Below are positions 27,058 to 33,789 of a DNA stretch of 41,887 bases, piece by piece; position 1 is the stretch's first letter, and every line of letters starts with the position of its first letter. Under the pieces are notes generated by a model. The model worked only from the letters and a program-made list of their open reading frames with translations. It was not told the DNA's origin and searched no databases. A program made the translations under genes and the position numbers. This DNA comes from Steroidobacteraceae bacterium (GTDB lineage: Bacteria > Pseudomonadota > Gammaproteobacteria > Steroidobacterales > Steroidobacteraceae), in assembly GCA_018059685.1 (NCBI GenBank), contig JAGOXN010000002.1, positions 1 through 41,887 of the forward strand, in the 5' to 3' direction.

Positions 27058-28476
27058 TCACAGCGTCTCCGAGGCAAAGTCGGCGAGGCGCGAGCGCTCA
27101 CCGCGCAACAGGGTCACGTGGCCGTAATGATTCCATCCTCGGAAGCGGTTCACGACGTAGGTGAGGCCCGAGGTCGTCTCGGACAGATACGGGCTGTCGA
27201 TCTGCGCGATGTTGCCGAGGCACACGAGTTTCGTTCCGGGACCGGCGCGCGTCACCAGCGCCTTCATCTGCTTGGGCGTCAGGTTCTGCGCCTCGTCGAG
27301 GATGATGTAACGGTTCAGGAAGGTGCGGCCACGCATGAAATTGAGCGAGCGGATCTTGATGCGGTTGCGCAGCAGGTCGTTCGTGGCCGCGCGTCCCCAG
27401 CTGCCGCCTTCCTGGCTCTGTGTGAGGACCTCCAGGTTGTCCATGAGCGCGCCCATCCAGGGCTCCATCTTCTCCTCTTCCGTACCCGGCAGGAAGCCGA
27501 TGTCCTCGCCGAGCGGGATCGTGACGCGCGTCATGATGATCTCGCTGAAGCGATTCGTCTCGAGCGTCTGCGCAAGGCCGGCCGCGAGCGTGAGCAGCGT
27601 CTTGCCGGTGCCGGCAGGACCGAGGATCGTGACGAAGTCGACTTCCGGGTCGAGGAGCAGGTTGAGTGCGAAATTCTGCTCGCGATTGCGCGCGTTGATG
27701 CCCCATACCCCGTGCCGGTCGCTGCGGTAGTCGCGCACGACCTCGAGCACGGCGCTGTCGTTCTCGACGCTGCGCACGATGGCCTCGAGGCCGTGGTCCC
27801 CGCCCTGGTGCAGGAACTGGTTCGGCACCCAGTTCGCGACGATGCGCCCCCGGACGCGGTAGTAGGAGCGTCCCTGGTCGTGCCAGGACTCGAGGTTGCG
27901 ACCGGCGCGATCCCAGAAATTCGCACTCAGCTCCTCGATGCCCGTGTAGAGCAGGTCCGCATCCTCGATGGTCTTGTCGCTGTAGTAGTCCTCGGCGTGG
28001 ACCCCGATGATTGCGGCCTTGATGCGCAGGTTGATGTCCTTCGACACGAGCGTCACCCGCGATTTCGGGTACTCGCGCTGCAGGGCCACGGTATGGGCGA
28101 GGATCGCATTGTCGGCGCCGTGGCCGGGCAGCGTGTCCGGCAGGCCGCTGGTCATGCGCCGGGTCTGGAAGAAGAGCCGCCCGGTGGGTGGCTTCTTGCC
28201 ACCGTTCACGTACTTGGCCGCCGGCAGCTCGAGGCCCCGGTCGATCTGCTGCTTGCTCGAGCTCGCCATCAGCTCGTCGAGGAAGCGGCTCACCTGCCGT
28301 ACGTTGCGGGCGGACTCCGAGACGCCCTTCTTTCCCGCATCGAGTTCCTCGAGCACGATCATCGGGATGAAGATGTCGTGCTCCTCGAAGCGGAAGATGC
28401 ACGTCGGATCGTGCATCAGGACGTTGGTGTCGAGCAGGAATATGCGGCGCTGGGCGGGCTTCTTCTTGGACGGCAA
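27058..28476 (-). CDS. PhoH2-type PIN domain-PhoH ATPase
   Basis: The 472-residue protein joins an N-terminal PIN ribonuclease domain to a C-terminal PhoH helicase/ATPase domain, the PhoH2 architecture reported to unwind and cleave RNA. The PIN domain starts RRIFLLDTNVLMHDPTCIF with Asp16, and SKDINLRIKAAIIGV closes it. The PhoH domain has Walker A GPAGTGKTLLTLAAG and Walker B YIILDEAQNLTP. The start is a TTG at 28476 with GGAG 8 bases upstream; an in-frame stop lies 8 codons before it and no ATG occurs before the PIN core. Its first 61 bases overlap the 3' end of bcp in another frame, suggesting coupled translation. Confidence 0.92.
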   Translation of the reverse strand: MPSKKKPAQRRIFLLDTNVLMHDPTCIFRFEEHDIFIPMIVLEELDAGKKGVSESARNVRQVSRFLDELMASSSKQQIDRGLELPAAKYVNGGKKPPTGRLFFQTRRMTSGLPDTLPGHGADNAILAHTVALQREYPKSRVTLVSKDINLRIKAAIIGVHAEDYYSDKTIEDADLLYTGIEELSANFWDRAGRNLESWHDQGRSYYRVRGRIVANWVPNQFLHQGGDHGLEAIVRSVENDSAVLEVVRDYRSDRHGVWGINARNREQNFALNLLLDPEVDFVTILGPAGTGKTLLTLAAGLAQTLETNRFSEIIMTRVTIPLGEDIGFLPGTEEEKMEPWMGALMDNLEVLTQSQEGGSWGRAATNDLLRNRIKIRSLNFMRGRTFLNRYIILDEAQNLTPKQMKALVTRAGPGTKLVCLGNIAQIDSPYLSETTSGLTYVVNRFRGWNHYGHVTLLRGERSRLADFASETL

Positions 28477-28967
28477 CGTGGGGCTCCGGGGCGGTCAGAG
28501 TTCGCGGGCGGCGCGAGGACTTCCTCCGCGTGGCCGTTCACCTTCACCTTGCGCCACTCCCGCCGCAGGACGCCTTTCGCGTCGACGAGGAACGTACTGC
28601 GCTCCACGCCCATGAACTTGCGCCCATACATGCTCTTTTCCCGGATGACGTCGAAGAGGCGGCACGCCACCCGGTCTTCGTCGGAAAGCAGCGCGAACGG
28701 AAAGCCGTGCTTCGCCCTGAATTTCTCGTGCGACGCGACGCTGTCCGGCGAGACCCCGACGATCTCCGTGCCCGCCTTGCGGAACTCGGCATGCAGGTCG
28801 CGGAAGTCGATGCCTTCCCGGGTGCAACCCGAGGTGTTGTCACGCGGATAGAAGTAGATGACGAGGTTCCGGCCGGTGGCCGAAGCGGGCTTCCATGCAC
28901 CGCCGCCGGTCGATGGCAGCGTGAAGGCCGGGATCTTTCTGCCGAGGGCGGCGGTCTTGTCAGTCAT
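28416..28967 (-). CDS. bcp: peroxiredoxin Q/Bcp, C-terminally extended, no resolving Cys at +5
   Basis: A thiol peroxidase of the AhpC/TSA-Bcp family that reduces peroxides. The peroxidatic Cys48 lies in YPRDNTSGCTREGID, with the PxxxTxxC motif intact. The resolving Cys found 5 residues later in E. coli Bcp is absent (EGID). The family usually ends near VNGHAEEVLA (residue 152); here translation continues for about 31 residues, rich in Pro, Arg and Ser and not Bcp-like, across the phoH2 start in a different frame. The tail includes Cys165 and Cys178. It follows gcvR by 6 bases. Confidence 0.93.
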   Translation of the reverse strand: MTDKTAALGRKIPAFTLPSTGGGAWKPASATGRNLVIYFYPRDNTSGCTREGIDFRDLHAEFRKAGTEIVGVSPDSVASHEKFRAKHGFPFALLSDEDRVACRLFDVIREKSMYGRKFMGVERSTFLVDAKGVLRREWRKVKVNGHAEEVLAPPANSDRPGAPRCRPRRSPPSAAYSCSTPTS

Positions 28968-28973
28968 TGCGCC

Positions 28974-29504
28974 TCATGCCTTGAGGGGTTCGAGGATCGC
29001 GTCGAGGTTCATGTGGTCGCACAGGTCCATGAATTCCTCGCGCAGGGCCGCGATGTGCACGCGCGTCGGTACGTGGACCACCATGTATACCGAAAACATC
29101 GGCGCGCCGGTGTGCGCGGCCGCGTAGGCACGCGTGCTGATGTCGCCGATGTCGATGCCGCGCGAAGAAAAAAAGCCCGCGAGCGCGTGCAGCACGCCCG
29201 GCTGGTCGAGGCACACCACGTCGACGGTGTAGGACACCATGTCCGTGCGGGCGGCCCGCGGCTCCGTGCGGCGGCTCGTGACCGTGAGTCCGGAGGTCTC
29301 CGCCAGCTTCGCGAGTTCGCCTTCGAGCTTCGCGAGCGTGTGCCAGTTGCCCGCGACCAGCATCAGCATGGCGAACTCGTTGCCGAGCGCGGTCATGCGG
29401 CTCTCGAGGATGTTGCCGCCGCAGTCGACCACCACGCGGGTCAGGTCGTAGACGAGACCCGTCCGGTCGCTGCCGATGGCGGAGATTGCGATGAGCTGCT
29501 TCAT
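28974..29504 (-). CDS. gcvR: GcvR-like ACT-domain protein
   Basis: GcvR in E. coli antagonises GcvA and represses the glycine cleavage operon. The 176-residue product has two ACT domains: LIAISAIGSDRTGLVYDLTRVVVDCGGNILESRM (from residue 4) and YTVDVVCLDQPGVLHALAGFFSSRGIDIGDIS (from about 92). The order gcvR-bcp with dapA divergent is the same as in enterics, supporting orthology. No gcvA or gcvTHP gene is in the window, so the target here is unproven. Confidence 0.88.
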   Translation of the reverse strand: MKQLIAISAIGSDRTGLVYDLTRVVVDCGGNILESRMTALGNEFAMLMLVAGNWHTLAKLEGELAKLAETSGLTVTSRRTEPRAARTDMVSYTVDVVCLDQPGVLHALAGFFSSRGIDIGDISTRAYAAAHTGAPMFSVYMVVHVPTRVHIAALREEFMDLCDHMNLDAILEPLKA

Positions 29505-29616
29505 GGTTCCTTCTGGCGCCCGAGTTTAGCGGGACCATGATCGCAGTACACGCGCTTTTCTTGCCTCACACGGCGTCACTTGAGTAGCATCCCGGGCTCA
29601 ATTGCACAGGGCCACC

Positions 29617-30498
29617 ATGTTCAAGGGCAGCATCCCGGCGCTCGTGACGCCCATGGGCGCCGACGGCGCGATCGATCTCGAGTCCTGGGACAGGTTGCTC
29701 GATTTCCATCTGCGCGAGGGATCGGACGGGGTCGTCGTCGGCGGCACCACTGGCGAGTCGCCGACGCTCGGCGAGGCAGAACTCGTGGAGCTCGTGCGTC
29801 GTGCAGGTGCGCGGGTCGCGGGCCGGATCCCCGTGATCGCCGGGAGCGGCACCAACGACACGATGCGCAGCGTGGCGCTGTCGCGCGCGGCGGCGGCGGC
29901 CGGGGCCGATGCGCTGCTCGTGGTCACGCCGTACTACAACAAGCCCACGCAGGAAGGCCTCTTCCGGCATTTCTCGGCGATTGCCGACGCGGTCAGCATC
30001 CCGGTCATCCTCTACAACGTGCCCGGGCGGACGGCCTGCGACCTGCTTCCGGAGACCATCGCGCGCCTGTCGCTGCATCCCAGGATCGTCGGTGTGAAGG
30101 AAGCCACGGGCGAGGTCGCGCGCGGCGTCGAGGTGCTGCGGGTCGCGAAACCGGGGTTCCTGCTGATCAGCGGCGACGATCCGTCGGTCGTGCGGCTCAT
30201 GAAGGAGGGCGCCTGTGGCGTCATCTCGGTGACGGCCAACGTGGCGCCGCGCGCCATGCACGAGATGTGTGCGGCCGCCCTGCAGGGTCGCCACGACGAT
30301 GCGGCCGCGCTGGATGTGAGACTCGCGCCGCTGCACGGCGCGCTGTTCGTCGAGGCGAACCCGATCCCGGTGAAGTGGGCCGTGCACCGGCTCGGCCTCG
30401 TCGGGCCGGCGCTCCGATTGCCGCTCACGCCGCTCAGCGCGGCGCATCATGCGAACGTCGAGGCCGCGATGGTGGCCGCGGGCCTGGCCTTGGCGTGA
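29617..30498 (+). CDS. dapA: DapA, 4-hydroxy-tetrahydrodipicolinate synthase
   Basis: DapA condenses pyruvate with aspartate semialdehyde in lysine and meso-diaminopimelate synthesis. The 293-residue product has GTTGESPTL (residues 43-51), TPYYNKPTQEGLFRHF, catalytic Tyr133 (ILYNVPGRTA) and Schiff-base Lys161 (IVGVKEATGEV), all at the E. coli positions. ATG 29617 gives MFKGSIPALVTPM; a TTG at 29602 would add five residues. It is divergent from gcvR with a 112-base intergenic region. Downstream is tRNA-Ser rather than the bamC often found after dapA. Confidence 0.97.
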   Translation: MFKGSIPALVTPMGADGAIDLESWDRLLDFHLREGSDGVVVGGTTGESPTLGEAELVELVRRAGARVAGRIPVIAGSGTNDTMRSVALSRAAAAAGADALLVVTPYYNKPTQEGLFRHFSAIADAVSIPVILYNVPGRTACDLLPETIARLSLHPRIVGVKEATGEVARGVEVLRVAKPGFLLISGDDPSVVRLMKEGACGVISVTANVAPRAMHEMCAAALQGRHDDAAALDVRLAPLHGALFVEANPIPVKWAVHRLGLVGPALRLPLTPLSAAHHANVEAAMVAAGLALA

Positions 30499-30561
30499 GG
30501 GCGACGGGTCAGGGTCTTTCCGGCCCGGTGCCGACCGTGTAGGCTCTGCGCCCCTTCCAGC

Positions 30562-30653
30562 GGAGAGGTGGCCGAGTGGTCGAAGGCGCTGGACTGGAAT
30601 TCCAGTTACATCTTCACGGGTGTACGTGGGTTCGAATCCCACCCTCTCCGCCA
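30562..30653 (+). tRNA. tRNA-Ser(GGA)
   Basis: A 92-nt class II tRNA. The acceptor stem GGAGAGG pairs with CCTCTCC (30643-30649), followed by G and an encoded CCA (30651-30653). The anticodon stem CTGGA/TCCAG encloses loop CTGGAAT with anticodon GGA at 30596-30598. There is a long variable arm (TACA...TGTA) and a T-arm GTGGG-TTCGAAT-CCCAC. It lies 63 bases after dapA and 32 bases before apbE, with no terminator visible between it and apbE. Confidence 0.97.
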
Positions 30654-30685
30654 GTTCCGCGTGTCGCGACATCCGTCGCAACCGA

Positions 30686-31723
30686 ATGAGCGTTACGGTC
30701 GCCAGTCGCGCATCCGTCCTGGCCGTGCTGGCGGCGCTCGCCGCCTGCGGGCGCCCTCCGGCGCCCGAGCAGTTCGACGGCCCGACGATGGGCACCACCT
30801 ACAGCGTGGTGGTCACGCGCCTGCCCGCAGGGCTCGCGCGATCCGACGTCCAGGCGCTCATCGACGGGGTGCTCGGAGACGTCGATCGTCACCTCTCGAC
30901 GTACGACCCGGACAGCGAAGTCTCGCGGTTCAACGCCAGCACCCGCACCGACTGGCAGGAGGTTTCGCGCCGGCTGTACGACGTCGTCGCCCTGGCGCGG
31001 CAGGTTTACCGCGAGTCGGGTGGTGCTTTCGACGCCACGGTCGGGCCGCTCGTGCAGTTGTGGGGTTTCGGCGGCGGCGGGGCCGCGGACCGCGACGAGC
31101 CGCCTCCCGAGGCGGTCGGTGAGGCACTCGGCGCAACCGGATTCGACAAGCTCGAGGCGCGCGACGAGGGGCCCGCGTTGCGCAAGGCGACGCCCGGACT
31201 GCAGCTCGATCTCAACGGAATTGCCCCCGGCCTCGCAGTCGACCTGATCGCAGTTGGACTCGAGACGCAGGGAGTCAACGACTACCTCGTCGAACTCGGG
31301 GGCGAGGTGCGGGCGCGCGGCCGCAGTCCCGCTGGACGGCCCTGGCGCATCGCGATCGAGGCCCCGGTGGCGGCAGGGCGGCGTCCCTATGCATTGATCG
31401 AACTCGATGGCCTCGCGGTCTCGACCTCAGGCGACTATCGCGATTTCCGCATCGTCGGCGGGCGCAGGCTGTCCCACACGATCGACCCGCGCACCGGCGT
31501 ACCGGTGGCGCACGCGCTGGCATCGGTCTCGGTCGTGCATCGGTCGACCGCCCTGGCGGATGCGTATGCGACGGCGTTGATGGCGCTTGGCCCGGGGCAG
31601 GGCGAAACGACGGCCCGCAGGCTCGGGCTCGCGGCACTCTTCATCGAGCGCGAGGCGCAGGGTGGTGGATTTCACGAGCGCGTCACGCCGGAATTCGCGA
31701 GATTGCGACGCCCCTTGGACTGA
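30686..31723 (+). CDS. apbE: ApbE, FAD:protein FMN transferase lipoprotein
   Basis: ApbE attaches FMN covalently to Thr/Ser of target flavoproteins such as NqrB/C or RnfG/D on the periplasmic side. The 345-residue product has a lipoprotein signal (VLAVLAALAAC, Cys21), then FDGPTMGTTYSVVV, DVDRHLSTYDPDSEVSRFN, VGPLVQLWGFG, and the C-terminal SHTIDPRTGVPVAHALASVSV with the Mg-binding TADAYATAL-type motif (TALADAYATALMALGPGQG). ATG 30686 is the first that gives a signal peptide; the frame is open upstream across the tRNA gene. No Nqr or Rnf substrate gene is in the window. Confidence 0.95.
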   Translation: MSVTVASRASVLAVLAALAACGRPPAPEQFDGPTMGTTYSVVVTRLPAGLARSDVQALIDGVLGDVDRHLSTYDPDSEVSRFNASTRTDWQEVSRRLYDVVALARQVYRESGGAFDATVGPLVQLWGFGGGGAADRDEPPPEAVGEALGATGFDKLEARDEGPALRKATPGLQLDLNGIAPGLAVDLIAVGLETQGVNDYLVELGGEVRARGRSPAGRPWRIAIEAPVAAGRRPYALIELDGLAVSTSGDYRDFRIVGGRRLSHTIDPRTGVPVAHALASVSVVHRSTALADAYATALMALGPGQGETTARRLGLAALFIEREAQGGGFHERVTPEFARLRRPLD

Positions 31724-31738
31724 AGGCTATCATCGCGC

Positions 31739-32302
31739 ATGGCCGACCCGTTGACCCGCCTGCGCCGCCGACCACTGCTCGCCCCGCTGCTCATCCCCCT
31801 GCTCGTCGTGCTTGCGGCGGGAGGGGGCGTGTCGTGGATCGGAACCTGGGCGCGCACCACAGTCGTGATCCTGGTGCGCCATGCGGAATCGACGACCGCG
31901 ATGAGCGGCGACCCGGACCTGAGTCCACAAGGCGAGGCGCGCGCGGCATTGCTCGGCGAATTCGTCGCCGACCTGCTCACCGGCGAGAAGGTGGATTACC
32001 TGTATGCGGCCGACACGCGTCGCGCGCAGCAGACCGCGGCCTCGGTCGCGAACCAGTTCCGGTTACCGGTCAATCTCATTGCGGGCAGCGACTGGGATGG
32101 ACTGGCGACTCGGATCAAGCGCGAGCATCGCGGCGAGACCGTCGTAGTCGTCGGTTATTCGACGACGATTCCAGGCATCGTGAGTCAGTTGAGCGCGACC
32201 AACGTGACGCTCGCCGAGAACGAGTTCGACCCGATCTTCGTGGTCGTCATGCCGAGTCCGGGACAGACACGCGTCCTGCGCCTGAGGTATGGCCCGCACT
32301 AG
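31739..32302 (+). CDS. membrane-anchored histidine-phosphatase-fold protein with altered active site
   Basis: The 187-residue protein has one N-terminal membrane span (about residues 12-35) and a phosphoglycerate-mutase/SixA-like domain. The RHG motif is VILVRHAES (His48), and the Arg-containing ADTRRAQQTA segment is conserved. The second catalytic His, normally in VGHSNT, is replaced: VVVGYSTTIPGIV, with Tyr140 encoded by TAT at 32155-32157. Activity is therefore doubtful and a binding role is possible. It starts 15 bases after apbE and may be co-transcribed. Substrate unknown. Confidence 0.8.
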   Translation: MADPLTRLRRRPLLAPLLIPLLVVLAAGGGVSWIGTWARTTVVILVRHAESTTAMSGDPDLSPQGEARAALLGEFVADLLTGEKVDYLYAADTRRAQQTAASVANQFRLPVNLIAGSDWDGLATRIKREHRGETVVVVGYSTTIPGIVSQLSATNVTLAENEFDPIFVVVMPSPGQTRVLRLRYGPH

Positions 32303-32329
32303 CCTCGCAGTTCGATGGGCTGCATCAAG

Positions 32330-32349
32330 CACGGAATCCATGTTCCGTG
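32330..32349. terminator. hairpin between convergent genes, possible terminator
   Basis: CACGGAA-TCCATG-TTCCGTG forms a 7-bp stem with a 6-base loop, 27 bases after the phosphatase-like gene. It is followed on the plus strand by AT-rich DNA (32350-32391) but not by a clean T-run, so it is a weak candidate serving the apbE transcript. Confidence 0.4.
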
Positions 32350-32388
32350 AATTCTATGAAAGTCGCATAACATGCTGATTAAAAAGTA

Positions 32389-32850
32389 TTAGTTTCTCTG
32401 TGCGCCAGCCTCGATTGCCTTCCGCACGAAGGCCTCGTGCGCACCGATCCGCAGGTCGGCGAGCACTGAGTCCTTGATCCTGCCGTCCCTGCCGATCAGG
32501 TAGGTGCCACGGCGCACGCCGAAGCCGAGCGGGCCGTCGAGGTCGTAGGCCTTCACGGCCTCCTTGCCGGGATCCGCGAGCAGCGTGAAGTTGAGCCCGT
32601 GCTGTTGGGCGAAGCGCTGGTGCGAGTCGACGTCCTGCGGGCTCACGCCGACGACGCGCAGTCGTGCCTTCAGCAGCTCCTGGTGGAGGTCCCGGAAACT
32701 GCAGGCCTCCCGCGTGCAGCCGGGCGTAAAGTCTGCCGGATAGAAATACAGGATCAGCGGTCCGGCCGCGAGCAACGACTTCAGGGTGTGGCGTCGCCCG
32801 TCCTGGTCGGCGAGTTCGAATTCCGGAGCCTTGCTGTCATTCGCGAGCAT
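32389..32850 (-). CDS. peroxiredoxin Q/Bcp, two-Cys type
   Basis: A second Bcp-family thiol peroxidase, 153 residues. Peroxidatic Cys45 and resolving Cys50 lie in FTPGCTREACSF at the same numbers as in E. coli Bcp, so this paralogue has the canonical two-Cys set-up that the first copy (28416-28967) lacks. Other family patterns are LILYFYPADFTPG, VVGVSPQDVDSHQRF and GFGVRRGTYLIGRDGRI. ATG 32850 overlaps the end of the GNAT gene by 14 bases, so the two are probably one transcript. Confidence 0.94.
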   Translation of the reverse strand: MLANDSKAPEFELADQDGRRHTLKSLLAAGPLILYFYPADFTPGCTREACSFRDLHQELLKARLRVVGVSPQDVDSHQRFAQQHGLNFTLLADPGKEAVKAYDLDGPLGFGVRRGTYLIGRDGRIKDSVLADLRIGAHEAFVRKAIEAGAQRN

Positions 32851-33334
32851 GCGGGTCACCTCCGGTGGACTGCACCGCCCCAGAGTAATCCACTTCCATG
32901 ACGAGATAACCGCTGTCGTGCATCCCGCAGCCACGATAGGTCGCTTGGGCGCGGTCATTCGCGCGCTCGACGTACAGGCGCAGGCCGCAGACTCCGGGGT
33001 CGGCCCGTGCGAGCCGCTCCACGTGAGCGTGCAGCGCGCGGAAAACGCCCGTGCGCCGCGCTGACGGCTCGACGTACACGCTCTGGATCCACCAGAACAG
33101 ACCGTTGCGCCAGTCGCTCCACTCGTAGGTGAGCATGAGCTGGCCCACGATCCTGCCCTCCTGCTCTGCAACGAGGTAGCGTCCGCGGCCTGGGTCGTCG
33201 AGGACCGCGCGCACGCCCGCGCCCACGATCACGGGGTCGAGCCGCTTGCGTTCGGTCTCGGACGCCATCGCCAGGTTGCAGCGTGCGATCTGGTCGGCGT
33301 CGGCGGGAACCGCCGGCCGGACGGTGATGCTCAT
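32837..33334 (-). CDS. GNAT-family N-acetyltransferase
   Basis: The 165-residue protein has the GNAT fold: N-terminal ITVRPAVPADADQIARCN, the substrate strand YLVAEQEGRIVGQLMLTYEWSDWRN, and acetyl-CoA binding around WIQSVYVEPSARRTGVFRALHAHVERLA, where the usual RxxGxG/A appears as RRTGVF. The C-terminal region GLRLYVERANDRAQATYRGCGMHDSGYLVMEVDY is typical. The acetyl acceptor cannot be predicted. It precedes the second Bcp with a 14-base overlap. Confidence 0.88.
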   Translation of the reverse strand: MSITVRPAVPADADQIARCNLAMASETERKRLDPVIVGAGVRAVLDDPGRGRYLVAEQEGRIVGQLMLTYEWSDWRNGLFWWIQSVYVEPSARRTGVFRALHAHVERLARADPGVCGLRLYVERANDRAQATYRGCGMHDSGYLVMEVDYSGAVQSTGGDPHARE

Positions 33335-33365
33335 GAGCCGATCATACCCGGCCCGTGCCCGCTGG

Positions 33366-33393
33366 TTGCGGGCCGGGGGGGCGATGCTAGAAT
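33366..33393 (+). promoter_or_regulatory. candidate promoter of tRNA-Ala
   Basis: TTGCGG (33366-33371) and TAGAAT (33388-33393) are separated by 16 bases; the mature tRNA begins 15 bases after the -10 box. A GC-rich discriminator follows (GCGCGCCC), as expected for stringently controlled stable-RNA promoters. Confidence 0.55.
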
Positions 33394-33407
33394 GCGCGCC
33401 CTCGCGT

Positions 33408-33483
<76 letters not shown>

Positions 33484-33491
33484 CGCACACA

Positions 33492-33523
33492 CGGCCGGGT
33501 CTCGAACCCGGCCGTTTTCTCTT
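33492..33523 (+). terminator. intrinsic terminator after tRNA-Ala
   Basis: CGGCCGGGT-CTCGA-ACCCGGCCG forms a perfect 9-bp stem with a 5-base loop, followed by TTTTCTCTT. It is the strongest rho-independent terminator in the window and separates tRNA-Ala from tRNA-Arg, so tRNA-Arg needs its own promoter or read-through. Confidence 0.9.
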
Positions 33524-33540
33524 ACACTCCCGTCGCGCGC

Positions 33541-33616
33541 GCCCCGGTAGCTCAGTGGATAGAGCGACCGCCTCCTAAGCGGTAGGTCGTCGGTTCAACT
33601 CCGGCCCGGGGCGCCA
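33541..33616 (+). tRNA. tRNA-Arg(CCT)
   Basis: A 76-nt tRNA. Acceptor GCCCCGG pairs with CCGGGGC (33606-33612), then G and encoded CCA (33614-33616). The anticodon stem ACCGC/GCGGT encloses loop CTCCTAA with anticodon CCT at 33574-33576, reading AGG. A weak -10-like TACACT lies at 33523-33528. tRNA-Arg(CCT) genes are frequent integration sites, but no integrase or duplicated 3' end is seen here. Confidence 0.96.
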
Positions 33617-33708
33617 ACCTGACGCTGCGAAGACGACGATCTCCGCCGGGCCAGCGCCGGTCACCAATTCCACGAGCTGGGAGACGCGGCACCGGTCACC
33701 TGGCACCC

Positions 33709-33736
33709 CTGACCCTCGCAGGTTTTTGGGTACACT
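33709..33736 (+). promoter_or_regulatory. candidate promoter of sucA-sucB-lpd
   Basis: CTGACC (33709-33714) and TACACT (33731-33736) are 16 bases apart, 54 bases before the sucA ATG. The -35 matches 4 of 6 consensus bases. The remaining 33617-33789 sequence shows no gene or other clear signal. Confidence 0.4.
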
Positions 33737-33789
33737 AACCAGCCTTTCCGCGTGGATTCGCACCGATCCGGCGGTCCGCGCATTCCCAT

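Noticed and set aside
25477-28851. A 1124-codon open frame on the + strand
   Set aside because: It lies antisense to bepA, phoH2 and bcp, all with clear conserved motifs. Long antisense frames are expected in GC-rich codon-biased DNA, and the translation is Arg/Ala/Gly-rich with no recognisable domain.
30449-30685. Extended start for ApbE through the tRNA-Ser gene
   Set aside because: It would translate the tRNA and would bury the lipoprotein signal; ATG 30686 gives a normal signal peptide.
33541-33789. Possible genomic island attachment at tRNA-Arg
   Set aside because: No integrase, direct repeat of the tRNA 3' end or compositional shift follows; sucA begins 173 bases downstream.
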